Shown here: positions 1 to 12,335 of the stretch, piece after piece
How the letters are laid out: each line of letters begins with the position of its first letter
How positions within the stretch are numbered: position 1 is the stretch's first letter
NCBI RefSeq assembly: GCF_000208745.1
Contig: NC_030851.1
Span: 39,891,662-39,955,661, forward strand
Source of the DNA: Theobroma cacao
Lineage: Eukaryota > Streptophyta > Magnoliopsida > Malvales > Malvaceae
Direction of reading: 5' to 3'
Length of the DNA stretch: 64,000 bases
The notes under the pieces: generated by a model
Told to the model about the DNA's origin: nothing
Database searches by the model: none
What the model saw: the letters and a program-made list of their open reading frames with translations, nothing else
Made by a program: the position numbers and the translations under genes

Positions 1-3000
1 TGAAGGCATTACGGAAGCAAATTTTCTTGTGGCAGCATCAGTGGCATACCATCAACCCTGCTGTGTATCTCCAGCCTTTTCTGGATGTGATTCGATCGGA
101 TGAAACTGGTGCACCAATCACTGGTGTTGCACTATCTTCGCTTCACAAAATTTTAACCCTTGATGTGGTTGATCAAAATACTGTTAATGTTGAAGATGCT
201 ATGCGTTTGGTAGTTGATGCTGTGACTAGCTGTCGATTTGAGGTGACAGATCCTGCATCAGAAGAAGTGGTACTGATGAAGATTCTTCAGGTTCTTCTTG
301 CTTGCATGAAAAGTAAAGCCTCAGTTATGTTGAGTAATCAGCATGTTTGCACAATAGTTAACACTTGCTTTCGTATAGTTCACCAAGCAGAGAAGAAAGG
401 TGAGTTGTTACAGCGGATAGCACGCCACACGATGCATGAACTTGTGAGGTGTATATTTTCACACCTTTCAAATGTTGACAACACAGAACATGCCTTGGTT
501 AACAGAACTGGCACTGCTAAACAAGAGGTTAGTATTTGTTCCATTGTTCCTCTTCTTTTGGCTTCAAGCTCTCCTTTTATCTTATTTCCTATTGCCTGCT
601 TGAAGTTGAAGAAAAGAAAACATGCCAGAAGCCAAATTGATATTTCTTCAATTTTGTTTAATTTTTATGGTAATGATTTTAATCAGTACTCCGTGTCATC
701 TATTCAGGCTCAACATTTTTAAAAACGTATTGAAAATAAAGCTTACTTTGAATTAACTTTCTCTACTGATGCTTTGGTAGTTAGGCAACAGAAAAACATT
801 TTGTTCATGTCTGTCTATATGTGTAGGTTGTTGAAGCTTCATAACCTATATTGTAGGTAATGGTAGTGAGAGCTACCATATTGCTCTCTGACCTTAGTCT
901 GTTCTGTGTGGGGCACCTTAGATATGCCTTGCAGTATGTTTGTTTGTTTTTATGGTAATTACTAGATGTTATTATTGCTGAGGTTTGATGAAGGTGAGCT
1001 AGAACCCCTTTCTTCAGTTTCATATGATGAGGTGAATGGCACCATTGACAAAACTGAGAAGTCTACGGTTCTTCCTTTGCAGCTTGGTGGGATAGATAAT
1101 GATTATGCATTTGGGGCTAAAAAAGTGGAGAATGGAAATGGCACTGAGTATGATGGTCAAGCATCTTCTGGAAGTTTTGCATCCAATGGTTCTGCAGGTC
1201 TGGTAGCAACTGCAAGGGAAGAAAGTATGGTAGTAGCTGGTAATGGAAAGGCGACAGTTCCATATGATTTGCACCTCATGACAGAGCTATATGGTGTCCC
1301 CTGCATGGTTGAGATATTTCATTTCTTGTGTTCTTTATTAAATGCTGCTGAGCACGTGGGAATGGGTCCCCGTTCAAATACCCTAGCATTTGATGAAGAT
1401 GTGCCGCTTTTTGCCTTGGGCCTGATTAACTCTGCCATAGAATTGGGTGGGCCTTCCTTCCGTCGTCACCCACGGTTATTGAGCTTGATTCAGGATGAAT
1501 TATTTCGTAATCTGATGCAATTTGGCTTGTCCATGAGTCCACTGATTCTTTCAATGGTATGTAGCATTGTTCTAAATTTGTATCACCATCTGCGTACAGA
1601 ACTCAAATTACAGCTCGAGGCTTTCTTTTCCTGTGTAATTCTGAGGCTTGCACAAGGCAAATATGGAGCTTCATACCAGCAGCAGGAGGTGGCCATGGAA
1701 GCCCTTGTTGATTTCTGCAGGCAGAAAACATTTATGGTGGAGATGTATGCTAATTTAGATTGTGATATAACTTGCAGCAATGTGTTTGAAGATCTTGCTA
1801 ATTTGTTGTCAAAGAGTGCATTCCCAGTGAACTGCCCGTTGTCAGCAATGCACATTCTTGCCTTGGACGGTTTAATTGCTGTTATCCAGGGAATGGCTGA
1901 GAGGATCGGCAATGGATCAGTTAGTTCAGAGTATGCGCCCGTTAGTCTTGAGGAATATACACCATTCTGGATGGTGAAGTGTGATAGCTATGGTGATCCC
2001 AGTCATTGGGTTCCATTTGTCCGGCGGAGAAAATATATCAAGAGAAGGTTGATGATTGGAGCTGATCACTTTAACCGTGACCCAAAAAAAGGGTTAGAGT
2101 TTCTCCAAGGAACACATCTTTTGCCCGACAAACTTGACCCCCAAAGTGTGGCTTGCTTTTTCAGGTATACTGCTGGTTTAGATAAGAACCTTGTTGGGGA
2201 TTTCCTGGGAAATCATGATGAGTTCTGTGTTCAGGTTCTTCATGAATTTGCTGGGACTTTTGATTTCCAAGATATGAATCTGGATACTGCACTACGACTC
2301 TTTCTGGAAACTTTTCGCTTGCCTGGAGAATCACAGAAGATACAAAGGGTGCTGGAGGCATTTTCTGAGAGGTACTATGAACAATCACCGCAGATTCTTG
2401 TTAACAAGGATGCTGCTCTGTTATTATCATATTCACTTATAATGCTCAACACAGATCAGCACAATGTCCAAGTAAAGAAAAAGATGACAGAGGAGGATTT
2501 CATCCGGAATAATAGGCATATTAATGGAGGCAATGATCTGCCACGAGAGTTTCTGTCAGAACTATACCACTCGATCTGCAAGAATGAGATCCGCACAACT
2601 CCAGAGCAAGGCTTTGGCTACCCTGAAATGACCCCAAGTCGGTGGATTGATTTGATGCACAAGTCTAAGAAAACAGCACCATTCATTATAGCTGATTCCA
2701 GAGCCTACCTTGACCATGATATGTTTGCTATAATGTCAGGTCCAACAATTGCTGCTATCTCTGTTGTATTTGATCATGCTGAACATGAAGATGTTTACCA
2801 GACCTGTATTGATGGATTCTTAGCTGTTGCAAAAATTTCTGCATGCCATCATCTTGAAGATGTACTGGATGACCTGGTCGTGTCTCTGTGCAAGTTTACA
2901 ACCCTTTTGAATCCATCATCTGTTGAGGAACCAGTGTTAGCTTTTGGTGATGACACCAAAGCCAGGATGGCAACTGTAACTGTTTTTACTATTGCAAATC

Positions 3001-4754
3001 GATATGGAGATTATATTCGCACAGGTTGGAGGAATATACTGGATTGCATCTTACGACTGCACAAGCTGGGGCTTCTTCCAGCGCGTGTAGCCAGTGATGC
3101 GGCTGATGAATCAGAGCTCTCTGCAGACCCCAGTCATGGAAAGCCAATTACAAATTCTTTATCCTCAGCCCACATACAGTCCATAGGAACCCCCAGGAGA
3201 TCCTCTGGATTGATGGGTCGGTTCAGTCAGCTTTTATCTCTTGAAACAGAGGAGCCAAGATCACAGCCGACTGAACAACAACTTGCTGCTCATCAACGCA
3301 CGCTTCAGACAATTCAAAAATGCCATATTGACAGCATATTTACTGAGAGTAAGTTTTTGCAAGCTGAATCTTTGTTGCAGCTAGCACGAGCCCTAATTTG
3401 GGCTGCAGGGCGGCCCCAGAAAGGGAATAGCTCACCTGAGGATGAAGATACTGCAGTTTTCTGCCTGGAGTTGCTTATTGCAATCACCCTGAACAACCGT
3501 GATAGGATTGTGCTCCTGTGGCAGGGTGTCTATGAGCACATAGCGAATATTGTTCAATCAACTGTTATGCCTTGTGCTTTGGTAGAGAAGGCTGTTTTTG
3601 GGCTTCTTCGAATTTGCCAACGGCTGCTTCCTTATAAAGAGAATCTTGCTGATGAACTTTTGAGGTCCCTGCAACTTGTCTTGAAGCTTGATGCTCGAGT
3701 GGCTGATGCATACTGTGAGCAAATTACACAGGAAGTAAGTCGCCTAGTGAAGGCAAATGCTACCCATATTAGATCCCAGATGGGGTGGCGTACAATCACA
3801 TCTTTACTTTCCATCACAGCCCGGCATCCAGAAGCTTCTGAAGCAGGTTTTGATGCACTATTATTTATTATGTCTGATGGGGCTCACTTGCTCCCAGCCA
3901 ATTATGGTCTCTGTGTAGATGCTGCGAGGCAGTTTGCTGAGTCTCGCGTTGGACAGGCAGAGAGGTCTGTACGAGCACTGGATCTTATGTCAGGTTCTGT
4001 TGATTGTTTGGCAAGGTGGGCCAATGAGGCTAAGGAAGCAATGGGGGAGGAGGATCTTGCAAAGATGTTTCAGGATATTGGTGATTTGTGGCTGAGGCTT
4101 GTGCAGGGACTAAGAAAAGTTTGTTTGGACCAGAGAGAAGAGGTCAGAAACCATGCTCTTCTATCCTTGCAGAAGTGCTTGACAGCAGTGGATGGGATCC
4201 ATATTTCGCATGGTTTATGGTTACAATGTTTCGATCTTGTAATCTTCACAATGCTTGATGACGTGCTTGAAATTGCTCAGGGACACCAAAAAGACTACCG
4301 AAACATGGAAGGCACACTTATTCTTGCCATGAAGCTCCTTTCAAAAGTGTTTTTACAGTTACTCTATGAGCTCTCACAGTTAACAACATTCTGCAAATTA
4401 TGGCTTGGTGTGCTCAGCCGAATGGAAAAATATATGAAGGTAAAAATCAGAGGTAAGAAAAGCGAGAAGCTTCAGGAGCTAGTCCTTGAGCTCCTTAAGC
4501 ACATGTTGCTTGTAATGAAGACAAGGGGAGTACTCATGCAGAGGAGTGCCCTTGGTGGAGATAGCTTGTGGGAACTGACATGGCTACATGTGAATAACAT
4601 TGCGCCATCTATGCAGTCTGAGGTTTTCCCTGATCAGGATCTGGAACAATCATTGCCCAAGCATGGCGAAACTGGTGGTGTAGTGTCTGGAGAAATGGCG
4701 TCTGTTCCTTCAAATGAAACAGCTGCCCCTGAAGGAGCTAGTGCAGGAGGTTAA
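1..4754 (+). CDS. GNOM: GNOM ARF guanine-nucleotide exchange factor (5' end outside window)
   Basis: Large Sec7-type GEF that activates ARF GTPases for endosomal recycling, including polar PIN auxin-carrier traffic. Two exons are visible: 1-527 (first full codon at 3) and 1083-4754 (stop 4752-4754). The 528-1082 intron has donor gttagt and acceptor tttgcag, both phase 0. The window encodes 1398 residues; the family has about 1450, so roughly 50 N-terminal residues lie upstream. Order: DCB dimerisation region (exon 1), HUS region, Sec7 domain (about 2040-2600) with catalytic glutamate in the FRLPGES motif (codon 2328-2330), then HDS repeats to the C terminus. The YSLIMLNTDQHN segment keeps the methionine (codon 2442-2444) that makes Arabidopsis GNOM brefeldin A sensitive; GNL1 has leucine there. 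Identity to GNOM is very high along the whole length, so GNOM rather than GNL1 is favoured. Confidence 0.96.
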
Positions 4755-6020
4755 CATTATGTACGGTTGGCCGCTTGAAAAGAGTTTTGTCAGTGCGTGC
4801 CATAGAATCACACACGCAATACATTGCTATTTTTGGAGGTGTTCTGCATTGAGACGTTGGAATGTGTTAGGTGGTGCTGCTACAGATTCACCAACTAGCA
4901 TTCTTTGGAGGTACTGGATGCAAAAATGGTAACATGGATAGGGAACTGGTAGATAGAGCCTTCCCTAGAAATGTTGATAAGTTGGTCAGTTTATAATTCC
5001 CTGTTTATTCTTCTTTCGGTTGGTGCTACTTCTCATTGCTGCCCCTATGGAACCTTGCCAAAATGTACTGTGTATGGTATTCCGTAAAGATGTTAGATGG
5101 TACTCTTAGTCTGTATACGGTGTTCCTGCAGTGAGAAGGATTCATCCGATTCATTTATCCGATTAGTTGGAAAATCTGGAAGGGAAAATCCGATTTCTGC
5201 CCCTTGGATGTAACCCTATATATTGCCTTTGCTCATTGATGTATAGAAGAAGCATAGAATTAGAAGATTTTTTTACTTGGAATGGTAGTGAAGCACTTTG
5301 TTCTCACTCCACTTGTTACTTGTTCTATATATCACTCAATTTTCCACAAAAATGCTCGTCCATGGATCAAAATTTGGCTCTGCAACCAGAGGCAACCATG
5401 GTCAAGATTTGGGACCTAGTTGTTAATGATTGTGGATACCAACTGCTGCCTGAAGAAATCTTCTTAATCCTCTTTTCCTAATCATCCCACTATGGAGATT
5501 TTTCATAATTCAATCTTTCCATGCAGGAAAAAGGGTCAAGGTTCTGTTTTCCAACTTTTACCATGTCCTATTTCAGGTTCTAGCTTCCTCGATCTCCCCA
5601 TTGACATGTTCGGTAAGGTTCAGTCTGTTTTTCTGTTTGGAACCGAGAAAATTTTTACGAATGTAAAATATTTTACCGGTATCTTACATTCGAGGGAGGT
5701 GATAAACTCTCTGAAATCGATCTCATAGACCTTGGAATCATTCTTACTTGGAAAATATTGTCCTCTCCTTTCAATGGGATGGATCTCACTAAGCAATAAA
5801 GAAATGATTGTCAATGGAATTGGGAATAGAGTAAAACGCACCGTTTTGGAAGCAAAGGGGTCGAGGGTCAAGACGACCAACGAAGTAGTAACAAACACAA
5901 GAGAGAGAATCTAGCTGTCCTGAAGAAGGTCGCTATATCCATGTCAGTTTTACGGTTCCTCACACGAAAAAAAAGAAAAAAAGAAAAGTCAATTAAATTC
6001 TCTTCCTATCCTCTTCTCTC
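4755..6020. other. GNOM 3' flank and intergenic DNA
   Basis: No gene is supported here. The first few hundred bases are probably GNOM 3' UTR. Small open frames at 5167-5481 and 5492-5728 show no recognisable protein similarity and lack a consistent exon structure. Confidence 0.6.
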
Positions 6021-6026
6021 TATAAA
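6021..6026 (+). promoter_or_regulatory. Candidate TATA box of the VTI1-type gene
   Basis: A TATAAA hexamer lies in a pyrimidine-rich stretch 140 bases before the ATG at 6166. This fits a transcription start near 6055 and a leader of about 110 bases. Position and motif only. Confidence 0.45.
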
Positions 6027-6165
6027 CAGTTGGGTAAAAGTTAATTACCTTACCTAAACCCCCCCAACAATCAGCAAGAGTTTTTCGTAATCAGATCTAA
6101 ATCTTTTGTTCTTTTCGTGACCTTTTCCCTGGGTGAATCTGATCTTGTCTGAGAAATTTCCGAAG

Positions 6166-7931
6166 ATGAGTGAAGTGTTCGAAGGGTACGAACGACAGTA
6201 CTGTGAACTCTCGGCTAACCTCTCCCGTAAATGCAATTCTACTGCCCTGATTCTCGATGCAGGTACTTCCACAATCCATTTCAAAAACAAACGAAAAATG
6301 GGTTTCCCTTTTAAGGAAAATTTTTTATGGTTGACAACCTTTTACAGAACAGAAGAAGCAGAAGTTTTCCGAGATAAATTCTGGGATTGATGAGGCTGAT
6401 GTCCTGGTACTGTGATGTTCGTGGATATGGTCGTTTATGTTCTTTGCTTTTGCTTTTTTTTTTTTTGGTTGTTTTTGTTTTTATTTTATTTGTTTTTTTG
6501 GTAGATTCGGAAAATGGACCTGGAGGCAAGGAGTTTGCAGCCAGGGATAAAGGTAACGCTTCTTGCTAAATTAAGGGAATATAAGTCTGATCTGAATAAG
6601 TTGAAGAAGGAATTCAAGAGAATTTCTTCACCCAATGCTAATCAGGCTGCTCATGATGAGTTGTTGGAAGCGGGGATGGCTGATGCTCACGCGGTAAATT
6701 CCTGGATCATATATCATCTCCTTATATCTTTTTTCAATTTCTTTCAGGAAAACTGTGTTTGATTTTGATTCTATAATTTAGGATGTTTGAGGAATGATCA
6801 CTTGGTGTAACTCTATGCATCTACTGTCACTTGTGTCCACCTTTTTATATGTTGCTCGAAGAAAATGTAGATCTTATTCATTTACCCTTGTTGCACCACC
6901 AGTCTGTGGTCACGGTTAATTGGGGGAGAGCGAGTTAGCCTTGGTGCAATGGTTGCTCCATTGTGACCTTGAGGTCACACTTTAGTCACAGTCTCACAGA
7001 AGCAGCTTCTTGCACAGCAGGGGGAAGGCTGCATATATTTGGCCCTCCCTAGACCTTGCAATTGGAGAGCCTCATGCACTGGGGCTCCCGTTTTAGGAAG
7101 TTGGGGAAGGTGGAATTTGATAGACGTATTTGTTAGTAGTTAGGCATTATGAAGATCGTTCATGCCTTCTCAATTTCAAATCTTCTCATTAATCAGTGTC
7201 AGTTGCTACTTTGCATTTTTCACTGTTTGTTGAAGTTTCATTCTCAGTTTCCCACATTTGATGATTGCTAAATATGTTTGATTTACCATTGATTCTGTAT
7301 GAAATACAAATGTTTATTCTTAACTGTTAAGCTATTTGGTGAAAAAAATTTTATTGAGTGGTAACCGATGGTACAGGTTTCTGCTGATCAAAGAGAAAGG
7401 TTGTCAATGTCAGTGGAGAGACTAAATCAGTCGAGTGACAGAATTAAGGAGAGTAGAAGAACTATTCTGGAGACAGAAGAGCTTGGTGTCTCTATCCTTG
7501 AAGATTTGCATCAACAACGCCAGACTCTCCTACATTCCCATAACAAGGTATTATTTCTGATCCAAACGCTTGTGTACCGATCGAAGTTAACTGCTGAAGC
7601 TTATTGCTCTTTATCAGGGAATCTCGATATCTCTCTAGTCTCTCTTGTGTCGGATGGGGACATGCTTAGCCAGCTTCTCATACATACCATATTTATTCAC
7701 ATCTCTTATTGAAGAACTAAGGCTAAAATTCACACACATGGATTGTTGATTTTATTTCTTTGTTGTCTTTTGCAGCTGTATGAGGTCGATAATGCTATCG
7801 ACAAGAGTAAGAAAGTCTTAACTACCATGTCACGGAGGATTACCAAGAACAAATGGATTGTTGTCTCGATAATCGTAGCTCTCGTCCTTGCCATCATCTT
7901 AATCCTTTATTACAAGATTTCACATCACTAA
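6166..7931 (+). CDS. VTI1: VTI1-type Qb-SNARE (vesicle transport v-SNARE)
   Basis: Tail-anchored Qb-SNARE that joins syntaxin complexes for trans-Golgi, prevacuolar and vacuolar fusion. Five exons, 6166-6262, 6348-6406, 6505-6693, 7377-7547 and 7776-7931, all with GT-AG borders and matching phases, give 223 residues; Arabidopsis VTI11 has 221. The N terminus MSEVFEGYERQYCELSA is the conserved start of the family. Next come the Habc-type three-helix region (about 1-100) with the IRKMDLEAR motif, the SNARE heptads (about 130-190) with the layer segment SILEDLHQQRQTL, and a C-terminal membrane anchor (about 198-218) followed by a few lumenal residues. The third intron (6694-7376) carries a SINE. 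In Arabidopsis the VTI1 genes are, as I recall, not next to GNOM, so this location may reflect a lineage-specific rearrangement. Confidence 0.93.
6925..7094 (+). mobile_element. Au-type SINE in VTI1 intron 3
   Basis: Non-autonomous tRNA-derived retroposon. The box A-like stretch AGCCTTGGTGCAATGGT, the following GTTGCTCCATTGTGACCT-type segment with a 'gaggtcac' core, the 'cagcttcttgcacagcaggg' block, the 'aaggctgc' block and the short T-run terminus (7091-7094) occur in the order known for plant Au SINEs. The box B region (about 6990) is degenerate, so this copy is old and probably inactive. I could not define target-site duplications with certainty. It lies in sense orientation and stays inside the intron. 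Confidence 0.75.
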
Positions 7932-8982
7932 TGAATCTCTGAATCATCGCGCTACTTAATCGATGTTCTTGGTTGCTTTTTCTGCAATTTGTCTATATAC
8001 TTATTAGCCATATGATGGCCGGCATCTGCTACTTGATGCTTTGTCTTCATGTCTGTTGAAACTGATAATATGTAATGTATATTTCCCCTTAACGATTTGT
8101 ATTGTTTTTCTGTAAAATCCATTTCGGTGAAACTCTTGGCTACATATGAACTGAGCCAATATCACAGAGTGTCCTGGGCCTGTTGAGAAGGCGGGCTTGA
8201 TTGGCTACATCTACAATTGGATTGAGCCCATTTAACAATATTAATGGTAGTACTTATTTTTTTAATTATGAATGTGAGACATAATGTTTGATAATTTTTT
8301 TTAAATTATTAAAAAATTTAATTTTTTATTTTTTATAATTAATTAAATTTTTACATTTTTATTAAGTTAATATATTTTTATAATTTATAATTAATTATTA
8401 TTAATTAAAATATATAAAGAGTCAAAAATATAATTTATGTTATTATTTTATTATAATATATCAATATATTAGATCAAAATAATATATAATAAATGATATT
8501 TTAATTTAAAATAATTAAAATTTATTTAATTTAAAATAAAAATATAATAATTTGGTTTAAAATAATAAAAAATAATTTGTAAATATTATATAAAAAATAA
8601 AAAAAAAACTTCAAAATTAACAAACACGTGGACGAATACCAACCGGCTCTCGGATCATTTCCCTCCATCTTTGCACTTATTATGGGAGATCCGAGCCTCC
8701 GAGTATGTTTGACCCGTCCAAACTCACCGGACCCGACCCCACCACGGAAGAAGAAGCAAAAAAAAAATCTACCAAATTTGTCAGATATTGAGAAATGAGA
8801 AGGAGATTCCCAAAAGCCAACTTCCCTTCTTCTTCTTCTTCTCTCGTGCTTACACAGTTCTCCACGGCAAAGAAATTCGCGACTTTTACGCCTTGGGTTC
8901 CGTGAGTTTACACTGACAAGCCTCTTAAGCAGATTTCCCAAGCTTTCGAAAGCTCACTGGAAACAAACTAGAGCTAGAAACC
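7932..8982. other. VTI1 3' flank, AT-rich low-complexity block, upstream region of DUF3110 gene
   Basis: About 7932-8220 is probable VTI1 3' UTR and flank. About 8250-8610 is almost pure A/T with many short TTAATTAA-like palindromes and no coding signal. From about 8640 composition becomes gene-like again, leading to the ATG at 8983. The minus-strand open frame 8531-8941 is not supported as a gene. Confidence 0.6.
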
Positions 8983-11520
8983 ATGGATTCCCTGTCGTCG
9001 GTCTCGCCGTCTATAGTTCTTCCTCCGAGCAACCCTTTGCCCACGCATAGGCATCGTCCTCAAGTCGTTGTCTTTTCATTCGCCACGAATAGCCGTCTTC
9101 CTCGCTTGTCGTCTTTCTTTAGCGTGCCTTCTGGTAAGGGGAGATTGAATCGGGTTGTTGATTGTAAATGCAAATTGAACGGTGGAGATGCCGGAAAAGG
9201 AGAGGATGATGATGATGATTTTGATGATGAGAAAGAGGAGGTTGAAAGGGCTCTGCATTTGGACGGTACGATTCCGAGTACTTCTGGCGAGTTTCTGAAA
9301 CGGGTTTCGTCTCGGGCGTATGATATGAGGAGGCATTTGCAGCAAACTTTTGATAGTAGCAGCTATGATGGTAAAAAAGTGTTCTTTGTTTATTTCTGTT
9401 CACACTGCATATTCTGGGTGTTTTTTTAATGCCTTTTTCTACTTTGTTGCTTACCTATTCCTGTAATTTTACTTTGTATCTCTTACTTAATTTGTTGCAA
9501 TGTGAATTCTGTGATAACTTTAGGCATACCCTTTTATCCTGTTGAATTGCAAGTCATTGCCTGGATCTTTGCTGGATAATTGTTTGGCTTGTTTCGCTGA
9601 TGAGAAGGGTGGCTGTGTTGACTCTCTGATTTCTAGTGAATGGTCTGTCTTTGAAATGATCCTTTGTAACTCCCCACTATTTGTCTCTGTAATTGAAACT
9701 GGAACCTGAAAGTTGGGGCACCGCCCATTCTGCTTTCTTCCCAGTTTCCAGGAATTTTATTTGGTGGCCTTTTTGCATTCAACTCATTGACCATCAGATT
9801 TCCTAAGTAAATGTGAAAGATCTATGTCCTGTTTTTTTCCCTCCAAATTGATTAGAAATTTGTTGAACTTGTACCTGGCTACAACATGTGTTGATATATG
9901 TCCTTTACTAAATAATAAGTCACTTAAAATTTTGTTCTCCGATTCACATGTATATGTCTACGCTGCTACTTCATACTACTTCCACCATTGCAGCATGTTG
10001 CAGTTTAAGCATAGCAAATAGCAAAAATTGGAATTAATTTAATCTTGACCTCCTTCACATACACTTTAATATTAAGAGAATGTATTCCCAGAGAAAAGTA
10101 AATCTTTTAGCAGTGAAAGCAAGATCACATGACCTCTCCTACTTTATACCTGAGTTAATTAACAGCTCTGAAATGCTACAATAGAAGCTGCCTGACTGTT
10201 AAAAGCATATGCCATGCATTGTCTGTCCAGCTGGTTGATAAACATTTGTTTCTTACCTTCTCTATAAGAAGAATATTGACTCTTTTATCTGACATATGTA
10301 GAGTATGAGTACTTGGTGTGCAATAGTGGAATTTATTGATACATAGTATTTTAGTGTGGATAATAGTTGTAGATTATATGAGAGCCTGAGTTATTTCTTC
10401 ATGGCTTGATGCTTTGTTGTAAATTATTTTTTGTTTTCTTTCACAAGCTTCACTACTTTTCCTGTGCTTAATCTTGTTCAGTGTTGGAGGCAAATCCATG
10501 GAGAGATCCTTCGAAACCTGTATATGTGCTAACTCACAAGGAAAATCAGTTGTGCACAATGAAAACTCGAAGAAACCGCAGGTCTAATTTAGTTTGGTAT
10601 GTTGTCTTTTCGTAAATTATTTTTTTGTTGCCTTGCCTCACATTCTTTTCTTCTAACAGTGAAGTTGAAAGGGAGCTTGGATTGTTGTTTTCGAAAGGAG
10701 CAAATTGGAGTTCTGGAATTGGAAACAAAACTAAACAGCCTAGATCTAGGACCAAGTTTCAGATGCTGGTGGAGGATGTTAGAGAAGGAGTGCTTGTAAG
10801 TGTTAAATGATTTAGTGTTGTTCTTTTTTCAAAGTAAGTTTGGATGTTATCAAAGGAATTAGGGGAACTACAAATATAGATCAAATTCTGGTCTCAATGC
10901 CCTCTAAGACTCTTCTAATCTCAAGATGATCTTTGCTTAACGGTATTTTGGAATCCCATCATCCGGTGTCTCCATGGGTAAAATTTAGTACCGTTGCTGT
11001 ATGGTATGCCTTCATTTTCCCCTGCTACCAGTGCACTGGTAACTTCTCCCGGTTTCACAGTGCATGCAGCTTTCCATGTAAATCATTGAAGCTGGCCTTT
11101 TAATCTTATAGTATTCACTTTTCTTTCTCTTGGTCAGTCACGCGTTTTTCCTTTTTGGACTCATATCTAATTGCTTGGTTGAAGACCTCCAACTCTCGCT
11201 ATGCAGGTGTTTGAAGATGAGACTGAGGCTGCCAAGTATTGTGACTTAATGCAGGGAGGCGGCCAAGGATGTGAAGGTGTTGCAGAGATTGAAGCTTCAT
11301 CAGTAAGATAGATAACGTTGCAGGTCTTTCTTTCTGCATCTTCAAGTAGCCATCTCTAACAATCACCCTCCTATTTCTGCAGGTATTTGATCTTTGCCAT
11401 AAGATGAGGGCTCTGGCTGTTCTCTTCCGCAGAGGCAGAACACCTCCGCTTCCCCAAAGTCTCGAGCTCAACCTTAAAGCCCGGAAACGGTCCCTGGAAG
11501 ACCAAGAGGACTTGATATAA
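8983..11520 (+). CDS. DUF3110-family protein, probably plastid-targeted
   Basis: Function unknown. Five exons, 8983-9370, 10482-10581, 10660-10795, 11207-11302 and 11383-11520, join in phase to 285 residues. The first ~60 residues are rich in Ser, Pro and Arg with no acidic residues, as in a chloroplast transit peptide. An acidic run follows (about 73-87). The conserved part (about 130-260) has the features of DUF3110, a domain shared with cyanobacteria: a YVLTHKEN strand, a SVAM-poor middle segment, and the sequence MLVEDVREGVLVFEDETEAAKYCDLMQ, given here only by its key residues FEDE-(x)-EAAKYC at the exon 3/4 junction. A C-terminal helix contains FDLCHKMRALAVLFRRG. Its place between GNOM and VIK matches, from memory, an uncharacterised Arabidopsis gene in the same position. 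Confidence 0.8.
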
Positions 11521-12335
11521 AAGTCAATAGTAAATGTATGAGAAACTGTGCTATCGAAGTCAACAGATCGGAACGGTATAGGCCCTATACCGTAACTTAA
11601 ATTCATTTGTCACAGAAACCCTGTAACTTGAAATATAATGTAAGTTGACTTTACTTATTCTTACCTTTTTCCATAGATCTTGGAACTACAGATTCCACAC
11701 AACAAAATCTGAACTTTCCATAGATTTTTACGACTGATTCCCAGTCTTATCGTACAGTGGTAGGTCCAGTCCATGTCCCAAACGTTTTCTTTTACCCTGC
11801 TGACGAAATCAGTAATTCACAGCTAAAAGACAAAGCTTTTAGCATTAATCAGACCTGTCGCGAGCAGTAAAAATGTGGAAAACGTTTTTCTTTTTGGAAA
11901 AGTCAAAGTAAGAACAAATCTCGAAGTCTACAAATCGTGACAAAAGAAGCAACAAAAGCCATTATTGGCCGACGCCGACACCGACACCGACACCGACGCC
12001 GACGCGGCCTCACGCGTTCACTCCCCGGCACCCTCTGTGAGCTATTTATTGGTTTAGAAGGAATCTTAATGGGATTTGTGAGGAAGAAAGAAGGGTTAAG
12101 AGAGAGAAAGAATCTTGTTCTGTTGACAAAGTAAAACCGAAAAACCGATAAAGAAACAGTTATATTTCCCACTTGCCTTTCATTTTGTGCCAATTTCCAC
12201 TACAAGTAACTTTCTCTCTCCCCCAAACCCCAGAGAAGAAAAGAATATAATAAACAATAAAAAACCAATACAGAGGAAGGGAGACATTGCGATCGATCCG
12301 ATCCGATCCGACCCGAAGGAACAGATCTTTTGACC
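11521..12335. other. Intergenic region and 5' leader of VIK
   Basis: Holds the DUF3110 3' flank and the VIK upstream region. The last ~150 bases are rich in CT and A runs, typical of a plant leader, and end in a GATCC-type short repeat (about 12290-12312) just before the ATG. No other gene is supported. Confidence 0.55.
11969..12006. repeat. CCGACA/CCGACG hexanucleotide microsatellite
   Basis: About six units of CCGAC(A/G), strikingly GC-rich for this AT-rich region, lie about 330 bases upstream of the VIK ATG. The unit contains CCGAC, the core of the DRE/CRT element bound by DREB/CBF factors. Whether it acts as a promoter element is inference. Confidence 0.85.

Noticed and set aside
966..1082. 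Open frame continuing upstream of GNOM exon 2
   Set aside because: The acceptor at 1081-1082 is phase 0, has a strong pyrimidine tract and gives the conserved GNOM junction, so the upstream part is intron that happens to be open.
8531..8941. 136-codon minus-strand frame before the DUF3110 gene
   Set aside because: Composition-driven (poly-Phe, poly-Arg) and antisense to a promoter and leader.
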